A stretch of DNA of 64,000 nucleotides from Argyresthia goedartella (lineage: Eukaryota > Arthropoda > Insecta > Lepidoptera > Argyresthiidae). Made by a program: the position numbers and the translations under genes. Position 1 is the first letter of the stretch. Each line of letters starts with the position of its first letter. This document shows positions 42,315 through 53,566 of this stretch, piece after piece. The stretch covers positions 1,364,001 through 1,428,000 of the forward strand of contig OX463813.1 of NCBI GenBank assembly GCA_949825045.1, in the 5' to 3' direction. The notes under the pieces are model-generated. The model saw only the letters and a list, made by a program, of their open reading frames with translations. It was not told the origin of the DNA and ran no database searches.

Positions 42315-42519
42315 TGTTTACGTGGTTCAATGACCTCCGTCGTGAGTACGGCAGCGCAGCGTAGCGACCGACCATCCAGTACCGCGACCAACGGGAGACT
42401 ATACATATCTTAAATATATTTTTGTTATTTTATCATAAACTTAGCGTAACACCTTTTTTTCGCAGTGATATCCGCATTTAGCCAATTATTAATTCATTCA
42501 TATTGGGTGCAGGGGGCTA

Positions 42520-44130
42520 TCCGAGCAATAAAACTCTGAAATGTCTTGTCAATGCTTGCTTATTTTCAGAGAAGAAAGCGTTCTTTGAAATAAACATAAA
42601 TAAAAACAAAAATAGGCCTACACAACTGTAGAATAATCCTAACGATTCGATCTTACGTTGGTTAAGAGGACCTTTTGACCTGCCGGAACATTTTAACGAC
42701 CCGGACGAAATCATTTATCACTTTGCAAAGGAACCGGGTAATCATCTTGTCTGTTTATCTGACATGGTATATTTTGTTATTAAAAGCTTTGGCCCCTATA
42801 ATTTAAGGTTACTGCCAGTAGATGAGGGTAGCGTAGCGAAAATATTTTTTTCATATGACGTCTAACGTCTGCGGTTCTGACCATATGACTGGAGACTCGT
42901 AACTAACTCTGCCACATGCACTCAAAATCATAACCGCTATCGTTAACAGGTCTACAACATCTTTAAATTTCCTTCCGCAGTGGAAAACCGCAGCTGTGCG
43001 CCCCATACCCAAAAACATCGTTCCCCAGACTGTGGCTGATCTTTGACCCATTAGTCTGCTACCATGCTTATAAAAAATTGTTGAAAAGGTTTTGTACAAC
43101 CACATGATGCCTTATGTTATAGACAATGGTATTTTACCCAAGCTACAATCAGGTTTTAGGAAAGAATGAAGCACGAAATCCGCTTTAATTGATGATGTTG
43201 ATAACAAACGAGCGGCACAAAATAAGGGCGATGGCTCCGTTTTTATTCTCGAATTTTAATGAGCCTTTGACTGCCTTAACATTCCTCAAGTCCTATCTAA
43301 ATTGACTTACTATGGTTTTGATGTATCCGAGGTCAGATGATTTAGTAGCTATTTAAGCACACGTTATCAACAGGTAGTCATGAGATACATCAACGGGTTA
43401 AACCAAATATCTAAAAGTGTTCTGTCCGACCTAGGAGTACCACAAGGGTCTATTCTATTTTTATTGTTTATTGAGCCGACATAATAGGTCAAACACTTAA
43501 GTGCAAGTATAACCTATACGCCAATGATCTGCAAATATATAGTCATATTAACAATTACACTTTGAATAGCCGTATTAGTGACCTAAATGAAAACCTGGAC
43601 CGCATTTCCTCTAGGTCATCTAGATGCAAACTAGTGCTTAACCCGAAAAATCTAAATACATGCTTTTAGTCTCTAAACACCAAATCAAAACTCTCACTGA
43701 TCTTGATCCACGCATCGTTATTGCAGGAGCCTCCATTGAGCGAGTGACAGAAGCGTGTAATCTTGGCTTATTGATGGATTTTGAACTACGATTTGAGAAA
43801 CATGTGTCACAACTAGTACGAAACAGCGTTCTATACAAAATACGGTCTGTCCTGACTATCAACTTATGCATTGTTCTTTCCGAGTCATTGGTTCTGCCTA
43901 ACTTATCTACTGTATACCTGTGTATGGTCCATGCCTTATAGCAGAACTCAAAGACTAACAGCGAGTACAAAATGCATGTACTCGGTACTGCTTTGATGTT
44001 CCTGCGCGTGGACATGTCACACCTTTTATAAACTCTAGGAATCTGTTTAAGATGCAAGCTCAGCCAAGCTTGGTCAGCCTGCCCTCCTATTTTGTGTCAT
44101 TAAGAGTGGAAAACTAGAGTACCTAAATCA
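42520..44130 (+). pseudogene. Decayed LINE RT, + strand
   Basis: Scattered motifs in order: SILRWLRGPFDLPEHFNDP (42655-42710), FPSAVENRSCAPHTQKH where FPxxWKxAxVxPIPK is expected (42970-43015), then LLDF-AFDCLNIP-type remnants (43240-43290), GVPQGSI (43434-43456), YANDLQIYSHIN (43513-43550; ADD reads AND), and a 93-residue open stretch of the thumb at 43660-43941 (SKHQIKTLTDLDP). Many stops and frame changes. This LINE family is different from the intact one next to it. Confidence 0.65.
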
Positions 44131-44805
44131 TAGACGCGTGAGTAGTTCGAGTATCTCAGAGACATACTCCATTATGATTCGCATTGCAAAACTGTCGTTC
44201 GCATAGAGCTGCTTGTACATATTGTGTGCACTGGCAAATATCATCACGGATACGTCAATATGACGAGCGCACAGTACGCACATAACTTTGCAGACCTGAA
44301 GGTTTCTTGGCGCTATCCGAATCCGTCCTGCATGTGTATAACCCAGTGCCGAGTTGGGAATGATAACACTCCAATGAACAATAAGCAGAGGCAATTTGTG
44401 GTTCAGCCGGACACGAATATAGTCGCTCCCGAGCACAGTTCTTCATATAAAGATGGAGACGGGAATGTTGAAGACGTTGTCGTACATCGCATGGACACAA
44501 CCGATACCATGCTGTCTTCTTTGCGAATTTCGCCCGATTTGATATCGATGGAGAAATTTGGGGTTTTAATTGATCTTAAATTAGAACAGGTGAGATCTTC
44601 CTTAACGGATACACAAAAAACGGAGATTGCCCTACCAACGAGCTTGTTATCAACCGATATACAAATGTTAATCACAAAAATGTCTGTTATCAATGACAGA
44701 TTATGTAGTGTTATGCTACTTACATGTCATTTTCCTGGATTTTCACCTGGATGCTTGCTGAGCTGTACAGCTTGTCATTTGGTATCACCTTTATTTTCAT
44801 AGGAC
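44131..44805 (+). other. Open frame of uncertain nature
   Basis: A frame of about 190 codons (44224-44802, first ATG 44254 region) includes HRMDTTDTMLSSLRISPDLI and KFGVLIDLKLEQVRSSLTD. The second half has the composition of a LINE ORF1 linker or a host exon, but I cannot place it. Stops occur shortly on both sides. It may be the 5' part of another retroelement. Confidence 0.25.
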
Positions 44806-45300
44806 CCTGTAACGTTTTAAACCATAAGAACACATTAACAAATCATTTTCGCTTTGTATTTTCACACTATCAGCTCTTCTAAATCGATAGCGAAGGGGTT
44901 TACCTTTGGTGACCTTGTATTTGGCTTTCTCCGAAACTCTGCAATCTCGGGCTTCGTGCGCGCTGGTGCGCTACCTTTTTATATTCATTGTTACTTCATT
45001 TACTTCATGTTTTTTTTGTTGTTTTCCGTATTACGAGCCTGAAACCAAACTTTTACATTTGTTGACGTCCTTGTATATCTGGTAGTCATGGCAATGTCCA
45101 TTCAAACTCGTTAGCGGTCTGATATGTTTGCTTCAATACTTTTACAAAAACACTTTTTCTCTCTTGGCCACTCACAAAAATTACGTTTAATTTAAATAAT
45201 TTTTAGAACTCTCCAAAAAGGGTATAAGAGCGGAACATTTCTGAAATTTGGGAGTCTCACGTCAGCTTCTGAACTAGAAGAACCACCTAAAGGCCTTATC
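44806..45300. other. Unannotated stretch leading into a gypsy 5' LTR
   Basis: No coding frame. From about 45059 (TGTTGACGTCC) the sequence may be the U3 part of the gypsy LTR; GGTATAAGAG at 45221-45230 would be its TATA box. The LTR start cannot be fixed because the 3' LTR is missing. Confidence 0.35.
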
Positions 45301-45320
45301 CCGGGGTCGCACTACCCCGG

Positions 45321-45503
45321 GATCCTGCAAGCCGTTCCTACAAACACGATCCTGCGAGCCGTTCATACAAACACGATCCTGCGAGCCGTTCCTACAAACG
45401 GGATCCTCTGAGCCGTTCCTACCACGGGATCCTGCGAGCCGTTCCTACAACGTGATCCTGCGAGCCGATCCTACAACGGGATCCTGCGAGCCGTAACTAC
45501 AAG
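45321..45503 (+). repeat. Seven tandem 25-27-bp units in the gypsy leader/LTR
   Basis: The unit GATCCTGCGAGCCGTTCCTA plus a short spacer repeats about seven times with small changes (GCAAG, TCTGAG, CCGATCC). It lies about 100 bp downstream of the TATA-like box, so it would be transcribed. Confidence 0.85.
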
Positions 45504-46044
45504 TACGCCCGCTACCGTTCCTACAACGACGATTTCAACAACATCTACAACAACAAATACACCTGCATCCTGGTCATGAACCCCTCCGGTCTCCTACTCT
45601 CCGTGTCCTCCGCTTCCTTTTTTTACTTAACCTGTGTTTTATAAAAAACCTGTTCTCATCTCATCCATTCTTATCTTCGTATCATTTTTTTATTGTCTTC
45701 ACTGAAAATAATTAATAAACTGTTACTACTGAATTTTATCCTGGTTGTTTTCTGTTTGGTTCTGGTTAGGTTCGTATAGCTACACGATATTTTGGCGCCC
45801 AACGTAAAAGTTCTTCTCCACTCTTCACCTTTTCTGCGCCTTGTTTCTTTCCCTTTGATTTGCTTTCTCTTTCACTCTTAAATCTTTATCTATTCATCCT
45901 TTTCAAATTTTCCAAATTCTAAAACAAAACTTCATCTAGTTTTTCAACTCATCTGGATTATATTTAGGCCTACATTTAACTTACATTACTTCACTTCACT
46001 TCACTTCACTTCTATAACACTTGACTCTACACTTAACTATAACA

Positions 46045-47436
46045 ATGGAAAGGGTTATTAAGTACGAATTCCTGAACAAAGCCGAGCTCGAATACGAAGT
46101 AAAGATTAGATATGAGGAACCAGCTAATACTGTTTTGCTTCTTAAAAAACAGGTTTTGCGTTTAGTTGCGAATTCTCACCCCGAAGATATTCTGACTTCT
46201 CCAGTTCCGATTGAGGATGACTTGTCTCAAATTGGTTCTACTCTGACTTACCTGGATTGTAAAATTTAAAAATTTTTACAAGGTGAAACCAAATATTTAC
46301 GATTAATAGAAACTTTTATTAATCATGTTTTTTACAGATTGGAGCGAATAGATACGGACTTATATCCAGACTCCAAAGCTAGTTTCGATACTTTGAAGTT
46401 GAAATTTGACGATATTTCTAAACAGTTCGGATCCTTGGCTCCACCTTCAACTGCAAATCACTCTCCATCACTGGACCTTCCTGCTGAACCGACTGTCATG
46501 GAACCCCCTCTTGTTTTTCAAACTTCTGTCCAGACCCATACCCCGTATCCTCCACCACCACCTCAATCTTTCCCTCCAACTAACGTCTTCAAAGATCTGA
46601 AAAGACACACCTTCAATGGTAAAAGCTGTCCAAGATCCTTTCTTCAAAAACTTGAAGAATATAGCTTAGCTCGTGGCTTGTCCAGGGACTTATTGATTTC
46701 TCAGGCGTTCGAAATTTTCACCGACAATGCCCTTCATTGGTTCAGATTTAAATATAATCAGAATCCAAACTTAACTTGGAACGAACTTTCTACTTTACTA
46801 ATCAAAGAATTTGGTGGTTTTGATTATGATCGTAAACTTCTAGAAGCGATTAGGAATCGTACTCAAGGTCGTGACGAACCTATCGTCATCTTTATATCCA
46901 TCATGTCTGGAATATTTGCTCGCCTTTCAAAAAGACTTTCTGAAACAGAACAATTGGAGATTATTTTGAGAAATATTCGCCCATGTTATTCAGTCTTCGT
47001 AGCTCTAAAAGACATTGACTCTATCGATTCTCTTCTGGCCACTTGCCAAAACTACGAAAAGTTCCTAGACAGAGACAAACAATTTAAAGAACCAAATTTG
47101 CAACAAAGTCCTCATGTTTCTGAATTCAACTACAAGCATTCCACTTCAAGTTCAGTTGACTCTCCAAACTCTTCTAATAACTCACGACCTTCTCCTCCCT
47201 TCATGAATAAATTCACTCCAACCTACAAATACCCTTCTAGACAAGTTAATAGTCTCTCTCAAACTGCAGCTCCCCAAGAAAGTTCTTTTTGCGTTCGCTG
47301 TCGTAAACTAGGTCATACTTTGAACAGTTGCACTCAACCACGATTCGTGATTTGTTTCAAATGTGGTCTTAAGGGTTTTAAAACTGCAGAGTGCCCTACT
47401 TGTTCTCCCAAACCTAATACTAGTACAAAAAACTAA
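46045..47436 (+). pseudogene. Gypsy gag with one internal stop
   Basis: ATG 46045 (MERVIKYEFLNKAELEYEV) runs to a single TAA at 46267-46269. The same frame continues from there to 47436, so one nonsense change separates the two parts. The second part has the capsid-type helices (FLQKLEEYSLARGLSRDLLI; LHWFRFKYNQ) and two zinc knuckles. The first, CVRCRKLGHTLNSC, is complete. In the second, CFKCGLKGFKTAEC, Phe replaces the zinc-binding His. Confidence 0.7.
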
Positions 47437-47444
47437 CTGCTGAC

Positions 47445-49850
47445 TTGAAGAGTAACTCAAATTTTGATAAGGACGAGTGGACTAATTGGATCAAAACAAT
47501 TCAAAACTTCTTTGCTTGCTACAAAATCTCTTCTACACTCTACTCCAAAGAACAAGATCTTAATCTTCCATTCGTTAATGTCAAAATTTATGACTTAACT
47601 TTATCTGGTTTACTAGATTCTGGCAGCTCAGTAACTATTCTGGGTAATAATTCTCATTTGGAAATTCTTAAACTGGGCTGCAAACTTTTCAAGTCAGATA
47701 TTATTACTGTCTCTACTGCTAATAATCAGAAAATTAATTCCTTGGGTTATTTTGACTTACCTGTCCATTTCAAAAACGAAACTCACTTGATTAAAGCTTA
47801 TGTTTTCCCTGAAATATTCCCTTCTCTAATACGAGGTATCGACTTTTGGAGAAAATTTAATCTTCTACCTAGTGTTTTAACTTCTCTTAACTTTACAGAT
47901 CCTAAATGCTTTGCTATCGAAACTAAAGATATTAAAGTTTTACCTTATGAGAATTTAACCCCTAATCAAAAGAACATCGCTAATGACATCATCCAACGCT
48001 TCAAGACAATCTCTTTTGAAGAAAAAGGTGTTCTGGGAAACACACACTTAATGTTCTGGGAAACACTGGGTGATTACCCACAAGATTGACACTGGTGATT
48101 CTCTTCCGATCAAACAAAGATGTTACAGACTGTCTCCTGAAAAACAAAAGGCTTTAATTAATGAAGTTGACAAGATGCTGGGATGGAACGTCATTGAACA
48201 ATGCGAAAGTCCATGGTTATCTCCAGTCCTCATCACTCCAAAGAAGAATGGGGAATGGCGTTTCTGCGTAGATAGCAGGAAGCTTAACTCAGTTACACGT
48301 CGTGATGCTTATAGTCTGCCTCTAATAAGCGAAATTTTGGACAACCTGAGAAATGCCAAACACTTATCAAGCATCGACATTGCGAAAGCATTTTGGGAGA
48401 TTCCCTTGAATACTGCTGATAGAGATAAGACAGCATTTTATATTCCTGGAAGAGGTATGTTCAGATTCAAAGTAATGCCTTTTGGTCTCACTAACTCACC
48501 TGCAACTCAACAAAGATTAATGGATACGCTATTTACTCCTGAATTTGAGAACAAGGTATTTTGCTATCTGGATGACATCATTATTATTAGCGAGACTTTT
48601 GTTGAGCACATATCGCTTCTCATGAAAGTTCTGGAAAAACTTTCATATGCTAATCTGACTATTAACTTTGAAAAGAGTCAATTCTTCAGGAAAGAACTGA
48701 AATACCTTGGTTTTCTAGTGGACGAGTATGGTCTACGTGCTGATCCAGATAATATAAAGGCTATTCTAGAATATCCTGTACCTACTTGCAGAAAAGAAGT
48801 TCGAAGATTCATAGGCACTTGCAGCTGGTTTAGAAGATTCATTCCAAACTTCAGCATTATTGCCTCCCCACTCAACCAACTAACCTGTTCCGGAAAGAAC
48901 GCTCCTAAATTTTTATGGAATTATAGGGCTGCAGCTGCTTTCCAGAAACTTAAAGAAGCTTTGGTAACTGCTCCTGTCCTTGCTTGCCCTAACTTCAAAC
49001 TACCCTTCTCTGTACATTGTGATGCATCAAATTATGGCATAGGAGCAATGCTTACTCAACATCAAGATGACAAAGAAGTCGTGATTGCTTACATGAGTAA
49101 AGCACTAAACAAAAATCAACAAAACTACTCAACTACTGAAAGAGAAACATTAGCTTTATTACAGCAGTTATTACAACTGCGCTAGAACATTGGAGATGTT
49201 ACCTAGACAATGGTAAGGAATTTACAATATATACTGACCACGCTGCACTTAAATGGTTTCAGAAATTATCGAAATTAGCGAGCAAGTCTTCCATCTGGAA
49301 GACTTGCTCGCTGGACTCTACGCTTATCATGTTTTAATTTTGTCCTGAAACATAAAAAAGAAAAGGATAAAGTTGTTCCTGATTTATTATCAAGACATAA
49401 GAATAAAGAACGTCCTGATACACGAGAAACTTCACCTCAAGGCGTACATCCTATTACGATTGAAGAACCACCTGATCGTGAACTTGAACACTACAACAAG
49501 ATTTTTCTCGGATGCTTCAACAACCCAGACGCATATTCCAACAACACTATCAGGGGTAACAAACTTTACCGCTGCATCCATTCTCCCGATCGTCTAAACG
49601 ACGACTTTATTTGGAAAGAAGTTCCACTGCCGCAAGATAGACATGCACTTATTGAAGTTAGCCATGGTTCCCCTTCAGAACTCCACCTTGGTATCTTCAA
49701 AACATTCAAGAAAATATCTTTAAAATACTATTGGCCTGGAATGTTTAAGGACATTGCCAATTTAATCTCGACATGTGAAACCTGCTTAGCCTACAAACTC
49801 CCTAATCATTCTCCCTATGGTCTTATGGGAGTAGGTAGATAATGACAGTT
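47445..49850 (+). pseudogene. Gypsy pol, broken in three frames and cut short
   Basis: Frame one (47445-48089) carries retropepsin (LSGLLDSGSSVTILG). A short duplication of TTCTGGGAAACAC near 48030-48070 shifts the frame. Frame two (48070-49185) is a good reverse transcriptase (WRFCVDSRKLNSVTRRDAY, FCYLDDIIII) and RNase H start (FSVHCDASNYGIGAMLTQ). Frame three continues from about 49160 (RNase H end, YTDHAALKWF), is hit by a 36-bp perfect hairpin at 49277-49312, then shows remnants of the integrase zinc finger (HGSPSELHLGIFK...CETCLAYK, about 49660-49800). The catalytic core of integrase is absent. Confidence 0.8.
49277..49312. repeat. Perfect 17-2-17 hairpin in the RNase H region of gypsy pol
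   Basis: Arms AGCGAGCAAGTCTTCCA and TGGAAGACTTGCTCGCT around a TC loop. It interrupts the frame after KLSKLASKSS. Confidence 0.95.
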
Positions 49851-50069
49851 GTAATTCATTTGACGACGGAAAGCCTACAGGGTCGATAGATGGATCGAAA
49901 AACCTATTGACAGTTCAAATTCATTTTACGACGGAAAGCCTACAGGGTCGATAGATGGATCGAAAAACCTATTGACAGTTCAAATTCATTTTACGACGGA
50001 AAGCCTACAGGGTCGATAGATGGATCGAAAAACCTATTGACAGTTCAAATTCATTTTACGACGGAAAGC
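49844..50069 (+). repeat. 65-bp tandem repeat, about 3.5 units
   Basis: The unit starts GACAGTTCAAATTCATTTTA and ends ATCGAAAAACCTATT; starts at 49844, 49909, 49974 and 50039. The first unit has small differences (GTTGTAATTCATTTGACG); the second and third are nearly identical. It begins at the point where the gypsy integrase is cut off. Confidence 0.93.
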
Positions 50070-50194
50070 TTAAGTTCGGCCTACGCTACGAGATCGCTAG
50101 TTTGCAAATGTAATTTCATTTGCCACAGCAATCGTTCGATGACAGATTTTGATCGAGAACTGCCAGACTTATTTACAAAAACGAAAAATAAATA

Positions 50195-52224
50195 AGGTAC
50201 ATGGGATATAAAAAACTAATACACTCATTTGGTCCGTCTACCGGCTAATACAATGTAATACTCATTTAACGTACTACACTTGCATCCAGACAAGTAATTT
50301 TAGTTTTCAATATCATTTCGGGAAACCTATAATCACTCATTTGGTCCGTCTTCCGGCTAATACAATGTAGTACTCATTTTACGTACTACACTTGCATCCA
50401 GACAAGTAATTTTAGCTTTCGTCACCATTTCCCATTTTTAACTTACCATTTTTCTGCACAGCCACACAAATAACCCTACACTTCACTTTGACAATGGAAA
50501 ATATATACTGAATAACAACTGAAAAGAAGCTGAAACTTAAGATGTTTGTTTAGTCCGTCTTCCGGCTTATACCAAATAGTTCTCCTTTTATGAACTACCC
50601 TAGTATCTAAACAACTACATCATTAGTTTTCAGCAACACAGAGACCATCAATGCGTTTTAATCCAAGAAATATGTTCGTTTTGTACAATTATCCCAACCA
50701 GATCGGCTTTCTTGAAAGCCGGGTTCTTCAGGGAGTTTTGTAATCAAGGTGATCATAATTTAAAGGATTAACAAACCCACGATGTGTCCACTAACTTCAC
50801 TTCACGCAAATAAAATCATTCTACTATATTTAAAGTAAAATTTAGGGTTACCATCTTCTAAATGTTCCTTAACTGTTGCAAATATTGTCGAAATGAGACT
50901 ATACAAAGACAAAACTTTAATGCTGAAGCAAAGACTTTGCATCCTACTTTCATGTGTATAAGTGAAATTGTGACGTTAACTGCACCAACTAGCACGCTGT
51001 TAGTAACAAATATACTTCGCGTGGTAAAGCGAGTCATTGAATCTTTTAATATCCATGGTAAGTACGTATGTAACATATAATCGATGATTATAGCTTTTAC
51101 ACGACACATTTTATGTGATGTTGAACGTAGGTATGATAGGGGCTAGCTCATCGCCACAGTTACAAATGCCGATTTTAGTAATTTGTATCTGGAAACCCTA
51201 GTGTCATTTGCTTACGTATAACAATGCAATCGACTGATGCCGGTCTCACGTTACCCGCTGGCGGTATTGTTTGTCATCACCTTTAATTAATTTTATTTTA
51301 CCTCTATTAATTTTTGCATAGTCGCAAGTGTGCAACTTTCTACAGGGTGTAAATGAGCACTAAGTTATAATTATAATTGAGGTTATTTTAAACGCGATTA
51401 TTTTTGCTACCAGCAGTGGTATTTATTCTGAACAAGGTTTCTGAAGGTATAATTGACACGTAAATGTATTATTTTACGTTCTTATCCAGTTGATTACTTA
51501 TATCAAACGTAAGGAGTAGTTAATTAACTGTTCTTGAACCACATGTTCTTATGATAATTTGTACATTACGCCGCAGTAAAGTTTTGTAAATACATACCAG
51601 GAAAATATATTTATAGTTTAAATTAAAATGTTAGGCATAGATAACGCTAATAAAACTTTCTCATGAATCTATTTTTTCACGCCACTCAAAAGGTATCGGC
51701 AAACAATGACCTCATTATTACACCCTGTACATTACTTGCATGCTCATCATTTATTTCCAATAAAACTGCCAAAATCGAAAGGAAAATTATCAATTGATTT
51801 GTACCATTGGTTGTAACACCAAGCTACAGACGTCAACGCTAGTGCTCGCTCTCCAGGTCCACCGCACCCCGTCTTCATACCCACCTGCAAGCTGCGTATC
51901 CACTGCGTCACAATCATGTTAGTAAGTTTTTTAAAGTTATTTTTATAGACATAGTTCTTGACTAAGTGTATGTTTTTGTTTTTTGTTTTGCATAGATGGT
52001 GGTTCACAAAGCTTATAACTATTTGTTTGGATACTAGGGTAGTTCATTAAAGGAGAACTGCCTGGTATAAGCCGGAAGACGGCCCAAATGAGTGGTTATA
52101 GCTTATTCGAAAAGCTTTATGACCTGTTTGGATGCAAGTGTAGTACGTAAAATGAGTACTACATTGTATTAGCCGGTAGACGGATCAAATGGGTTATAAT
52201 AGTTATGTTTATCGAATGTACCTA
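50195..52224. mobile_element. Fold-back element with modular inverted termini
   Basis: The left end AGGTACATGGGATA and right end ...ATGTACCT are inverted. Inside them the module GGTCCGTCTACCGGCTAATAC + GTACTACACTTGCATCCA occurs twice on the left (50225-50300, 50340-50410) and inverted once on the right (52125-52195). A second module (CCGTCTTCCGGCTTATACCA, ATGAACTACCCTAGTAT) is at 50552-50620 and inverted at 52025-52085. No transposase frame is inside, so it would be non-autonomous. The outer boundaries rest on the shared AGGTACAT only. Confidence 0.6.
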
Positions 52225-52303
52225 CCATGTAATTATTTGATATCTTACTAGTCTGGTTCATGTCTCACGTTTTACATTGTCATTTGTAACTAATTAATCT
52301 TAG

Positions 52304-53419
52304 GTACTGCAAGAGTGTTGGTAAGCTATAGTTTAGTTTTATTTGCTCATGTACCTATAAATGTACTTATTGTTTATTTTTATTTTTAGGTCGGACTCTG
52401 AGTACTACACGAAGAAGGCTGCGACAAATGAGAAGCGGAACTCATTTGAGACGGACGACGAGGCTGTTTTCTTGTGGTAAATATTATTATTATTATACCT
52501 GCTATACTTATATCTTTATTATGTCCTCATAATATAACGTCACCTGGTACTTACATAATTTTATTGTTAACAGCAACAAAAAGAAAGCTGCAAATCCAAC
52601 AAAGCGAGTAGTCGAATCGGACGAGGAATCGGAGATTGTGAGGTAATCAAGTTATTATTATTTTGAAACATAGATTTTGATAAATTACATTTTAGAAAAT
52701 TGAAATAAGCTACAGTGATGTTTAATGTTTTCAGGAACAAAAAGAAGGTTCCCGCTAAGCCGACAGCATCGAAGCGTACCGCCGAATCTGATGACGATAC
52801 AGTGCAAAGGTGATTATTTTTTGTGATTTCTAATAAATTCATGAATCCAGTTTCCTAGTCCGAACCGAACAGCACAAGTATGAATAAAATAAGGTCAAGT
52901 CACGATATATTATGTGTTTAGTTTCAATAGGGTTTCTAAAATCTCTCTTTCCATATTTTTCTATTAATATTTAGGTATCATGACGTCCAGTAAATAACCT
53001 TTGTTTTCTTTCACAGACGCAAACCGCAAAAGGACCTGAAACCTCCAGCCAAACGAAAGGTGCAGCAGAGCGTCACTAAGAAGCCTGAAGAGAGTTGGCG
53101 CGCTTTGGATTCCGGAAGCGAGGACGAAGTGATTTGCAAGAAACCAGAGCTGAGATCTTCGTACTCGAAGCGGGTTGCTGACGGTGTCGTGCGGCGAAGC
53201 ATTAAACTGGAGGGTGACCTCTACTTGGACCTGAAACTCTACCAGGTGGCAGATATCAAAGACGTGGACCCTAGTAAACGATACGAGAAGGCGGTGCTGG
53301 CATTGAAGTATCAGGCTGACTTCAATTCGCCACAACTGGGACTCCTGCGACAGCTCTTGAAACGCTGCAAGACGTCTTTTATTGAAGAAGGATTTTTCTT
53401 CGCTGATAAGAAAACTTAG
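52304..53419 (+). CDS. Spliced gene for a lysine-rich, acidic-repeat protein of unknown function
   Basis: Exons 52390-52476, 52574-52642, 52735-52809 and 53017-53419 have GT/AG ends and all three introns (97, 92, 207 bp) are phase 2; joined, they stay open to TAG at 53417-53419. The first three encode repeats of one plan: a Lys-rich opener (NKKKAANP, NKKKVPAKP) and an acidic closer (VVESDEESEIV, TAESDDDTVQ). The last has KPQKDLKPPAKRK, SGSEDEV and a distinct C-terminal domain (LEGDLYLDLKLYQVADIKDV, LLRQLLKRCKTSFIEEGF). AATAAA is at about 53439. A 17-nt exon at 52304-52320 and a start at 51916 fit the phase but are speculative. The composition suggests a nuclear, nucleic-acid-associated protein. 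It lies 300 bp upstream of the polymerase, so it could be a Polinton accessory gene or a host gene. Confidence 0.6.
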
Positions 53420-53566
53420 ATTATTAGATTTTAATGGTTAATAAAATTTGTTTCATAAGTTTACTATGTTTATTTCATAATTTATTAGGTAGGTACTTAG
53501 GTATCCTTTATTGTAGGCCACGAAAGGTAGGTAGATAGTAAAAATTAGGTGTAACTTAGGTACAGT

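Larger units (their letters stand above)
37885..42391 (-). mobile_element. Nearly intact two-ORF LINE
   Basis: The element reads on the - strand: leader at about 42391-42315, ORF1, ORF2, a 3' UTR of about 270 bp and a tail of (ATTG)n at about 37894-37911. No poly(A) is present; short tandem tails are typical of CR1/L2-type and some Jockey-type LINEs. It is the only LINE in the window with a complete ORF2. The clade is not resolved by eye. Confidence 0.8.
45059..49850 (+). mobile_element. Ty3/gypsy retrotransposon, 3'-truncated
   Basis: Order: probable 5' LTR ending GCTACA at about 45784, primer site TGGCGCCCAACGT at 45793-45805, gag, protease, RT, RNase H and the integrase zinc finger. It stops at about 49840 before the integrase catalytic core and abuts a 65-bp tandem repeat. 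No 3' LTR is found. Several frame breaks make it inactive. It is unrelated in detail to the gypsy element at 4194. Confidence 0.8.

Noticed and set aside
43638..44057. - strand frame of 139 codons over the LINE thumb region
   Set aside because: The + strand carries recognisable LINE thumb residues at the same place, so this is an antisense shadow.
52964..53335. 123-residue - strand frame opposite the last exon of the spliced gene
   Set aside because: Shadow of a coding exon; no motif, and the + strand has consistent exon phases and a polyadenylation signal.
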